DNA of 64,000 nt, from the NCBI GenBank assembly GCA_026874595.1, contig CM049321.1, forward strand, positions 17,886,979 through 17,950,978, in the 5' to 3' direction. The notes beneath the pieces are model-generated. The model was not told the origin of the DNA. It saw only the letters and a list, made by a program, of their open reading frames with translations, and made no database searches. The DNA is from Sipunculus nudus (Eukaryota; Annelida; Sipuncula; Golfingiida; Sipunculidae). Made by a program: the position numbers and the translations under genes. The first letter of the stretch is position 1, and each line of letters begins with the position of its first letter. Shown in pieces: positions 47,786 through 58,700 of the stretch.

Positions 47786-48122
47786 GGGATGGGGTTATTG
47801 TAATACGTAACAGTAAAAGACAAACGTTTTAAAAGTAATTGTAATATAGTAATTGACAAGAAATATTACCTGTAATATTTATAATAATAGGACCCCAATA
47901 AATAGAAAAATTAGCCATAACTTTTCTATTACAACCCTTTACTATAACAGGCAAGGGAAAGAGAGTTTGTTTGATCATATTGAAACAGAGTTAGGGTCAA
48001 CTTGGTATGTGGTATGATAATTTCATACTAGATGCTTTCATGATCCCGCATTGGGCACCAGGCATTGGCTTGAAGTGATCTAGCTATATAATACATATAG
48101 CTGCTAACTATATAAATATAAT

Positions 48123-48189
<67 letters not shown>

Positions 48190-48502
48190 TATACATATAT
48201 TGTGCCCATTATTTCATTCGATGTTTAAACAGGAAAGACTGACAAATTGTGTTTGTTAATCGAAAATACGAATATTCATATAATTAACATCCTGTTTATT
48301 TGATTTTCCCTTCTACTTTCAGATCCCCATTCTTAATATCATCGTCCGTGTTGGTCAGCGCAGTCGAATCAGAGAACGACAGGGGATCGAGGGTGGTTGC
48401 CTAGGTGACGTGCTCAGAGTCGTCTGCTGTGCTTTCTGTAGTATAGCACAAGAAGCACAAGAATGTGAATCATTCGCCCCGCAGTCAATGGCCCGCGAAT
48501 AA
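46196..48502 (+). CDS. PLAC8 / cornifelin-family protein (gene span, 2 exons, complete)
   Basis: Exons 46196-46339 and 48323-48502 join in phase 0 to a 107-residue Cys-rich protein, close to the roughly 110-115 aa of PLAC8 and cornifelin. The ATG has a good context (A at -3, G at +4). The first exon has GLFGCFDNCGVCVLSYFVPC and GDGCCVNGC; the second has a basic RxGQRSRIRE stretch, GGCLGDVLRVVCCAFCS and an AQE-rich tail. These Cys clusters and the hydrophobic VCVLSYFVPC segment are the PLAC8 (DUF614) pattern. Family members are small membrane-associated proteins linked to growth control or metal handling; the role here is unknown. The 1983-base intron holds three long TA tracts and a more GC-rich patch. 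Confidence 0.88.
46892..46980. repeat. Compound (CT)n(TA)n microsatellite
   Basis: CT dinucleotides to about 46924, then TA dinucleotides to 46980; in the PLAC8 intron. Confidence 0.95.
47200..47560. other. GC-richer patch in the PLAC8 intron
   Basis: Locally high in CpG (CCATGACGTCGAGTTG, GGGCCCCGACGAGGGCCC at 47279-47296, an interrupted palindrome). A 71-codon ORF runs through it but has no matching splice sites and the two PLAC8 exons join in phase without it. It could be regulatory. Confidence 0.35.
47731..47783. repeat. (TA)n microsatellite
   Basis: About 26 uninterrupted TA units, in the PLAC8 intron. Confidence 0.95.
48127..48202. repeat. (TA)n microsatellite, 3' end interrupted by CATATA
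   Basis: About 28 TA units then ACATATATATACATATAT; about 120 bases upstream of PLAC8 exon 2. Confidence 0.95.
48323..48502 (+). CDS. PLAC8-family exon 2 and stop
   Basis: Acceptor TTCTACTTTCAG, phase 0 start, 60 codons ending in TAA at 48500-48502. It encodes IPILNIIVRVGQRSRIRERQ, then GGCLGDVLRVVCCAFCSIAQ, completing the PLAC8 domain. An AATAAA overlaps the stop codon; a more useful poly(A) candidate is the AATAAA near 49136. Confidence 0.9.
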   Translation: MPILNIIVRVGQRSRIRERQGIEGGCLGDVLRVVCCAFCSIAQEAQECESFAPQSMARE

Positions 48503-50151
48503 ACCAGCCAATCAGGAGGAGGGTATAAATGCTGACAACCAATAGGCAGTCTTCGCTCAAACGGCGTCTATAGCCGACGGCAAAGCTTTTTTTAGCAAGT
48601 AGAGCTACCTTGAGCAAGAGTGACATTATGATTATTAGAATGATATATTATAATATATGTTAAAATATATATTATAATCAGAATGATTATTCATTAGAAT
48701 GTGAGGTAGCTGTTTAAAGAAAAAGACGCATGCAAGCAAATTAATTTTCTTTTAAATCATGAGTAAGTTACTCGACAAAATTTACTCTCTTCGACTTTTA
48801 ACTTTCTGTTAGCTCTCTTTATACTCATTGTATTGCATAAACAAGCATTAATATCAGATTCCTGCAAGAGGAACAATCGGAACACGAGTAAACATGTCAC
48901 TTTGGTGTTAGGGCTGAATATACTCTATTTACAATATCTTTACACTCGTTGCATTACATGAGCAAACATGAATAATCATGAAGAGGAATTATTAGAAACT
49001 ATTTTCATGAAACTTTTGTGAAAGAAATAGGGTAACTTACATCTTGCAACTAGTTTACTCTTCTTCTTATACTCGCCGAAATAATTTATAACACTTTGCA
49101 ATCGTGTTCTGAAGTTGCCTATATTTATTTTGTTAAATAAAATATATTGCTGTTTTATTTATTTATTTATTATATTTAGTTTTCGCTCACTTCAGTGCCC
49201 TATTGTTCTCACAATATGCTGAAACTGTTCTGGAACCCGTGCGAGCCATGCTTGTGTTCATGCGGTCATAAATTCAACAAACCTGCGAGGCGTTTACCAA
49301 TGTGCTGGGTTAAATCGGAATTTTTCTCGCTTATGTTTGGTATTATAAGAACGTACGCAAGAAATGCTAACGATTGGTCTGGTTTATGTTGATTGACAGT
49401 GTACCTGTAGGCCATTTGAAGCGTTGTCATAAATGACGAAACTATTTGCATCTTATAATGCGTTCCTCAGACTTAGATGTATAAACACTCTCGCGCCAGT
49501 AATCTAGTCGTAATGTCAGAGGGTCGATATGACGCTATTGTATAATCATACGATATATGATACTATATCCTGTTCTTTTATTTAATTCTTGGTATTCAAT
49601 GGTATTTTCAGATTCCACGTACTAATATATTATGTTGAACAAGAAATATATTTCGAAGGCTTTTATCATTTGTATTAACATTTTTCGGAACAAAATTGTA
49701 AGTGGATATAAACAAAACGGACAGCCCTTGCACCTTGGTATCTGGTGTATTTTATTTTTATAAAAAGGTTCAAGACAGTATCATTATTTAAGACATCGGA
49801 TTTTAGTTGTTATAAAAATAACTTATTTCTCACCATATTGTGTGCTACTTTACTGACAGTATAAAGGATACAAATTACAACAACATAATACCTGTATCTT
49901 TTTTTACTAATGATAATGGTGACCTCTTATTTTTTTTTTTGTCGACAAAGTACACCATTGGTCACACATGATTCCTATGCTTACTGGTAATTGAAAAGCA
50001 ACTCCTTTCAGCTAATTTATTATTATCCTGTATAACCGTAACATGATTAACATATCATGTACTCCAATTGCGTTTAAAGTAGTCTTAATTTAGTCACGGA
50101 TGCTTCAAGTAGAGGCCACTTGTTCTTTTTCGCCAAATTATATTTATTTTT
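48503..50151. other. Gap between convergent PLAC8 and SLC5 genes
   Basis: AT-rich DNA, 1.65 kb, with candidate AATAAA on the + strand near 49136 and 3' UTR space for both genes. A 65-codon Cys-containing ORF (49195-49392) resembles no family and lacks splice support. Confidence 0.5.
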
Positions 50152-50313
50152 TCATACATGAAATGTTCTTAGCGGAATGACAATCACTGGTTCTCTTTGC
50201 GATGACGTCGTCGATAGACCGGAGTATGCGGTATGCTTCTTCCCAGTCACGTGGTCTCCTGAAGTATCACTTTGCTCCAGCAGCCGAATCTTTCTTTCCT
50301 CTTCATCCTCTTC
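50152..50313 (-). CDS. SLC5 transporter terminal exon m (acidic C-tail, RTFHV end)
   Basis: Acceptor TATGTTTGTAG, phase 0, 54 codons ending in TGA. It encodes EEDEEERKIRLLEQSDTSGD, a Ser/Thr-rich middle, and EPVIVIPLRTFHV. Matching phase, a sound acceptor, and an uninterrupted hydrophilic tail of the expected size support it, although C-tails are poorly conserved. The end F-x-V resembles a class II PDZ ligand. AATAAA follows the stop within about 10 bases on the - strand. A TA tract lies just upstream of the acceptor. Confidence 0.72.
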   Translation of the reverse strand, partial: EEDEEERKIRLLEQSDTSGDHVTGKKHTAYSGLSTTSSQREPVIVIPLRTFHV

Positions 50314-50335
50314 CTACAAACATAAATGTAAAGGG

Positions 50336-50385
<50 letters not shown>

Positions 50386-53300
50386 ACTCAATAAACTGTT
50401 TGTACCAGTAAATTCATAAGTAAAAGGAAACCTCTGATTTTTATACGCGTCATAAAATGTCCATAATAGGTCGCTCAAGATGGTTGTAGACTAGATAAAC
50501 TGAGAGCCATAAGGAATACAAAGAAGTTTAAAGGCGAATAAATCAAATCATATCAACACACACAAAAATGTTTTCAGTCAAAAGGTTATTTGGGTAATTA
50601 TTTGAAATTGTCATGTTTTTATGAGGCGATTTATAAATACTACCCATATACCATTACGTATTCTTACATTGTAACAATTTTTTTTACTTGAAGTACAATG
50701 CATGTATTTTGATAGAAACATGAAGGGCTGTTGGGTTTGGGCTTGCCTTGCATTTTGTTGAACCTTTCTTGTTAATATCGAACGTATGTAAATTCATCCA
50801 GCTTGCACTCAGGAGGCACATGCATTAAACAAATAAGGGTATTTTTTTCTTTATTTATTTACCCCTTGTGTTTCCTTAAAATGTATTCAACTTAAAGGTG
50901 CCAAATCTCCTACCTTTTGAAAAAGAATTAACGTAATTTATGGCTTCCTCTCTGTATAAATTTATGATCTTGGGGTAATTTTTGTTTTTGAAAACTTCTT
51001 ATAAGGCCTTCTTGAAGGATGTGTGAACTTGTTTATCAACAACATTATTGTAAACCGTCAATGTTGACAAACGGGAAAAAAACATGTAACTTTAGGTGGT
51101 TGGTTGCATATATGCTGAGGTAGAACTGTCACTTGTTCCAAAATGATATTTGCAAAGCTCTGGCTTATTTGACTTGCAGCCAGATGCCATTGTTAAATTT
51201 GTTTTGATTATATGTACGGGCCTCCAACATATTATAAACACGTTGATATAAACAATACAAGCAGCCTGTGTGCGGTGGTATCCATGTTTCTTGGCCTATT
51301 TTTATGAAAGCTCCAAAAGATTACCTTTAGTTTATCAAGGTCAGATAGGTGATTGGGCCCCTTTAAACGTGATCGCTTTTATGTTCAAAAGTGATTGGTT
51401 TATTAGTTTTCAGGCTACACACTGATATACTAACAGAAAAACAAAAGGGTCTCATAAAATATATTACAAATAAAACTGTGCGCTTGCACGAAAAGAGATG
51501 TTTGAATGATAATCTAGGCAATATATGTTTTCGGGACTTCAATATGTAAACAAATTTTAGTCCTGAAACTTAAAATTATTATAATGAAATAATTCTTCTG
51601 TTTCCACGGATTTGCTATATAAGGCCATACTGGTCGCCCTTTTACAAAAGTATTTTTTTACTGTATTTACCTCGTCAAGTTCCCAAAGAAAATATTAGCC
51701 AGCGTAATTCAGCAAATAATTACAAACCGTGCAAATAACTATTAACAGGACATGCAGGTAATATCATCAGAGTGAGATACACTGTGATATTACTGTCAGA
51801 TTGAAATATCCTGTGATATTACTGTCAGAGTGAGATATCCTGTGATATTTCTATCAGAGTGAGATATCCTGTGATATTACCATCAGAGTGAGATATCCTG
51901 TGATTTTACTATCAGAGTGAGATATCCTGTGATATTACCATCAGAGTGAGATATCCTATGATATTACTATCAGAGTGAGATATCCTATGATATAACTGTC
52001 AGAGTGAGATATCCTGTGCTTTACTATCAGAGTGAGATATCCTGTGATATTACTGTCAGAGTGAGATATCCTGTGATATTACTATCAGAGTGAGATATCC
52101 TGTGATATTACTGTCAGAGTGAGATATCCTGTGATATTACTATCAGAGTGAGATATCCTGTGATATTTCTGTCAGAGTGAGATATCCTGTGATATTACTG
52201 TCAGAGTGAGATATCCTGTGATATTACTGTCAGAGTGAGATTCCTGTGATATTACTATCAGAGTGAGATATCCTGTGATATTACTGTCAGAGTGAGATAT
52301 CATGTGATATTACTGTCAGAGTGAGATTCCTGTGATATTACTATCAGAGTGAGATATCCTGTGATATTACTATCAGAGTGAGATATCCTGTGATATTTCT
52401 ATCAGAGTGAGATATCCTGTGATATTACCATCAGAGTGAGATATCCTGTGATTTTACTATCAGAGTGAGATATCCTGTGATATTACCATCAGAGTGAGAT
52501 ATACTGTGATATTACTATCAGAGTGAGATATCCTGTGATATTACTGTCAGAGTGAGATATCCTGTGATATTACTGTCAGAGTGAGATATCCTGTGATATT
52601 ACTGTCAGAGTGAGATATCCTGTGATATTACTATCAGAGTGAGATATCCTGTGATATTACTATCAGAGTGAGATATCCTGTGATATTACTGTCAGAGTGA
52701 GATATCCTGTGATATTACTGTCAGAGTGAGATATCCTGTGATATTACTGTCAGAGTGAGATATCCTGTGATATTACTGTCAGTGTGAGATATCCTGTGAT
52801 ATTACTGTCAGAGTGAGATATCCTGTGATATTACTGTCAGAGTGAGATATCCTGTGATATTACTGTCAGAGTGAGATATCCTGTGATATTACTATCAGAG
52901 TGAGAGATCCTGTGATATAACTGTCAGAGTGAGATATCCTGTGATATTACTATCAGAGTGAGATATCCTGTGATATTACTATCAGAGTGAGATATCCTGT
53001 GATATTACCATCAGAGTGAGATATCCTGTGATATTACCATCAGAGTGAGATATCCTGTGATATTACTGTCAGAGTGAGATATCCTGTGATATTACTATCA
53101 GAGTGAGATATCCTGTGATATTACTATCAAAGTGAGATATCCTGTGATATTACTGTCAGAGTGAGATATCCTGTGCTTTACTATCAGAGTGAGAAATCCT
53201 GTGATATTACTGTCAGAGTGAGATATCCTGTGATATTACTGTCAGAGTGAGATATCCTGTGATATTACTGTCAGAATGAGATATCCTGTCCTTTACTGTC

Positions 53301-55669
53301 AAAATGAGATTTCCTGTGATATTACTGTCAGAGTGAGATATCCTGTGATATTACTATCAGAGTGAGATATCCTGTGATATTACTATCAGAGTGAGATATC
53401 CTGTGATATTACTGTCAGAGTGAGATATCCTGTGATATTACCGTCAGAGTGAGATATCCTGTGATATTACCGTCAGAGTGAGATATCCTGTGATATTACT
53501 GTCAGAGTGAGATATCCTCTGATATTACTATCAGAGTGAGATATCCTGTGATATTACTGTCAGAGTGAGATATCCTGTGATATTACTGTCAGAGTGAGAT
53601 ATCCTGTGATATTACTGTCAGAGTGAGATATCCTGTGATATTACTGTCAGTGTGAGATATCCTGTGATATTACTGTCAGAGTGAGATATCCTGTGATATT
53701 ACTGTCAGAGTGAGATATCCTGTGATATTACTATCAGAGTGAGAGATCCTGTGATATAACTGTCAGAGTGAGATATCCTGTGATATTACTATCAGAGTGA
53801 GATATCCTGTGATATTACTATCAGAGTGAGATATCCTGTGATATTACTATCAGAGTGAGATATCCTGTGATATTAATATCAGAGTGAGATATCCTGTGAT
53901 ATTATTATCAGAGTGAGATATCCTGTGATATTACTGTCAGAGTGAGATATCCTGTGATATTACTGTCAGTGTGAGATATCCTGTGATATTACTGTCAGAG
54001 TGAGATATCCTGTGATATTACTGTCAGAGTGAGATATCCTGTGATATTACTGTCAGAGTGAGATATCCTGTGATATTACTATCAGAGTGAGAGATCCTGT
54101 GATATTACTATCAGAGTGAGAGATCCTGTGATATAACTGTCAGAGTGAGATATCCTGTGATATTACTATCAGAGTGAGATATCCTGTGATATTACTATCA
54201 GAGTGAGATATCCTGTGATATTACTATCAGAGTGAGATATCCTGTGATATTAATATCAGAGTGAGATATCCTGTGATATTATTATCAGAGTGAGATATCC
54301 TGTGATATTACTATCAGAGTGAGATATCCTGCGAACGAACCATGAAATGCCATAGATATGTAGGAGAAACAGCGTGGTGGATGAAATGGTTAATGCGCTG
54401 GACTTGTGACCGCAAGGTTGTGGGTTGGCATTCCGATCTAACCGCTTTCCTCGCTAAGACTCCTAGCCAAAGTCTTTACCAAAAGGGTGCGCTCTCCTCA
54501 CCCAAGAGTGAACGGGTACTGGTCAAATATTGGTGTCAGGCAAATGTAGAACGAATAACATCTAGCGTCGTGTGTGGCTGCTTAGTGTATACACCACAGG
54601 GAGCAAAGAAAAGTTACAAGAATGAACAGGCCCGAGAAGGCAAAGTGTAACATTAAGTTGGATGAGACTGACAACTTCGGTGATATGATAAACCTCCAAT
54701 AACATTAAACAACATAATTCCCCCCAGGTGTTTACCTCAGCAACAGTAGTGGCCGGTTTGTCATGGTCCATACCACACCACAGAAAACGACGGACAGACT
54801 CCGGACAACAGCAGCAAATGTAATTACTCAATGGCAGGACCAGGCCTGTCTTGATCTTAGACACATCTGCTCCACCTAAAAAAAATGATACTTTTGCACT
54901 TATTGACCTTTCTAATAAACGGGAATTGATTCAACATCAACAACACACACGGCTCGCCAGACTTATATTGCTAAAAGTAAACATGTATACATATGTCGGT
55001 AACTTCATATCGGTTAACACATACTTCATATTATATCTTATTTTTTTTCTATTTTGTTTCACACAAACGGACTGATTTATTTTGTAATGTTTTATTTTAT
55101 AATTGAAATAAATGCAACACTTCTCTTTTATTATCACTCTACCTTCTATCCCTTATGATATATCAGTCCAGAATTCCTTTGGATAATCCGTATTTCCAAT
55201 AATGCAAAATTCAAGAAGAATCGCATATAAAATGTAGAAGTAAAATGTAGTTACAATACAAGGGGTATATAGTAGCTCATGATGTACATGTAGTAATAAA
55301 GCCTCTCCCCCCCCCTCCTCTCAATATCATGTAATAATTAGCACTCGGCATGTTTATCACTCACCTGTTAGTATCGAGGCAATAAGCCCAACAATGACGA
55401 CAGACAGTGACCCTATGACGGGCATCCAAGCAAATGATACGCGGTAAAGAGCAAAGATGCTGTCCTTGGGTCTGATGGTATATGAAAAATACATCATTAA
55501 AACGGATCCAGCAAATAATAAGACAATTGATAACAATACAGGGCTAGGGATGATTGGATTAGAATAAGAAATTAATCAGAAACAAAGAGAGAGAATAACG
55601 AAATTATTAGGTCAATGCATCGTTATGTTGAATAAGTGTGCGTGGATCCTGAAGGGCGGGCTAAAGGAT

Positions 55670-55765
<96 letters not shown>

Positions 55766-58700
55766 AATTTTATGGCTCCCGGGGTGAAAATACTACACTT
55801 TAGAAATGTCGTATCTGTCTGAAAGCTAAATGTTAATTTCTGGGTCTAATTATGACTAGAAATTATAAAAATTAACATATAATAAAGATAAATATCGTTT
55901 CTTTCATTTCGTCAGAGGTAAAAACTGTCTGATGTGAACTAGAATAAATTTACTCAAAAAGAAAAGAGCGATACCCGGGAAACAAAGGTTGTCTAATTTT
56001 TAACCTTACGATTACTTTGAGTTTCGGCAGCTAAAGCTAACAGATGTTAATTTGATCTGTTGACCTGTGATATGTTTTTTTATTTCATGATCTTTATATT
56101 GACCATTTAATATGGATGCAGGAAATGTGAAGCAGAATGGCAGAACAGCTTACGGATCCGTTGGAATTGGAAGTGCTGTCTCATTTGCGCTGAAAGTACA
56201 GTTAGCGACATCTGTCGGGAGCCAGTACCGGTGAGGTCTGGTAACATAAGAGCCGATGTTCATCCAATTAGTCAGAGCAAACGATACTATGCTCCCAACG
56301 AAACATCCCTGATAAAGAAATGTCAATCATATCAAGCCTCATTTGGTGCTATTTATCCTTTTTACAAAAGTAATACCATTTTGGGTCCGTATTCAGGGGC
56401 CGATCCAGGATTTAGGAAAAGGAGGGGTTCAACCCAGGAGGACCAATGACAAAACCTAAAAAAAGGTCCCTAGAACCTCAAAAGTTGGGTCCAGGTCGTA
56501 AAAAATTGGTCTAAGACCATTAAGGAAGTATGCTGTGGCTGAAAAGGGTGGGGGGGGGGGTGGGGGGGGGTACGGACCCCTCCCCTGGAACCGCTTCTGT
56601 TATTGCACACGATTTATTTCTTTTGTAACTATTTAACTATATCTCGATTACAGAAATGTTTGTTCATATCCATTCGCCACATTTCCTTCATGAGGATAGC
56701 GTCATATCGACCCTCTGGCATTACGACCAGGTTACTAGCGCCAATTATCCGATTGCCTACTGAGTCGGGTCGTCACGGCTATCCCGACGACAACTTTCTG
56801 TCGAGAGGCGTGTGATTCGTAATTTATATTCACAGACACAGTAAAAATTTCAGTGTTACCAGTTGTCCACCACAACATTCGTATGGAAATTGTTCAGGTA
56901 AATTACTATGTGAGAAAATATCTTGAACTGTTTATAACAGACGTTAAAATGTTTTGGAAATGTCAAAATTAAAAGTAGTACCTTGCGTTGTAGATTTCCT
57001 TCGCTGTATTGTTTACTTGCATTGAATTTTGTATCTGATGAAAAATTATTACATAACATCCTACTAATTATAGGTCCATCCAATACATGGGAACCTTAAT
57101 CATATTTCGTTTCTTGAGTTAGTTATAATTATGTTTTATTTTTTTAATCAATACGCTGGTAGTACTTACGATTTCATTTGAACACGGAACCAGGGACCCG
57201 AGAACCATCACACCTTTAATTGGTCCATTCAGAGATCCAATTACCCTAATTGAAATCTGGAAAGTAATAACTTTATTTTATTTATTCATAGGAAGTCGAT
57301 AGCAGTTGGATTATTTAATTCCCATAGTAGCAATTTCAACAGGAAGTTAATGCAGCCGTCCTGCAGTAATACTACATTTATCTTTGTATGTTTGATACAA
57401 TGCTGGAAAAATCATGACTTCAAAGGTTTAACTAAACTGATGAACTTAAGGCTTGAAACGTTTGCTAGCGATACCTGCATCACGTGACCGCTCAGGTTTT
57501 GCATCAAGAACGACATGGCGATGGCCAGCACGCCGTATATGAAAACTAAAATAAAACACAAGAACTGTTTACATAACATAAACCATGACTTGATGTAATG
57601 TAAACGATTTATCGCATGACCTTTGTCCGAATGTTTTGGCAAACACATTATAGTAGCAGTGAATTTCAATGCCAATTACTAATTATAATGTTTAATAGAA
57701 GTAATGACGTGGCCTTCGTACCTAGAATCTTGGTGATATAAGCCTTATAATCCTCCTTATGAACTTTGTATCTTGGCTCAATGACATCTTTCCAGGTCAC
57801 AGCAGACAGCGAGTTCATGGACGATGAGAGAGAACTAAAAATAGAATAGTTTGTCTAATTAACGCAGGTTTGCTTGTTTGCGATATCTATAAAGACAAAT
57901 CAAATTAACATTATCAGTTTTGACAGTTTAAACAATATTTTATCTATTGTATGTAACTGAAGAATACACAATATAAAAGCTTTACGGCTTTATATTTCAT
58001 TCGAGCTCGACCGGGTAGTTCAGATATTCTGGATACATTTTTTCAGAATACTAAAGAAAATTAAGTCATCATCAGGATTCAGAGTGAGGCAGTGAGTAGT
58101 CGGCAGAAGTTTTCAGTCATAAGAGATGTCAGTCATATGTAAAAGTAAAAAATAAAAAATTGTAATTATTTATTATTATTATTATTGTATCGCCAGACAA
58201 AGTCTGGAGATACCATTGTTTAGACAAGGTTGCGCCTCCGCCACCGCCGTAGAGATTTCGTTTGGACGCGATAACTCAAAAATATTTCACGGATCTTTAC
58301 CAAACTTTACATGTTTATAGATATGGGTAAGAAGACGAAGCCTATTTAAAATAGGGTAATGACCTTGGCTAGGTGAGTGACCTTGAACTTGAATAGGTCC
58401 ATTTTTGGGGGAAAATATCACAAATTCTTGAATATCTCAAGAAATCTTGCATGGATTGATCCAAAAATCATCTTGACCGAAGATCTTAGATAGTGTTGTC
58501 ATGTGACGGAAACTGATGGCGCCACCTAGTATCTTTTTCTTGTTTTTGTGCCGTTTAATACCCCCTTCATTGCAACTTAACAATACTGTGAGCATTATGA
58601 GTAAAAAAACTAATAGACAGATTTCTTTCATATTATGAATATACATAGACATGGGTTATTGGATGATGCTGTATATTTAAATTTGGGTCATGACCTGTCC

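Noticed and set aside
49195-49392. Cys-containing 65-codon ORF downstream of PLAC8
   Set aside because: No similarity to the PLAC8 pattern, no splice connection, and the PLAC8 frame already ends at 48502.
51760-54331. CRISPR-like array of 29-base repeats
   Set aside because: Units abut directly with no unique spacers, the genome is eukaryotic and the array is in an intron; it is a minisatellite.
54370-54445. tRNA gene
   Set aside because: Only A/B-box-like promoter segments remain and the sequence continues into a 320-base body shared with another copy; it is a SINE head.
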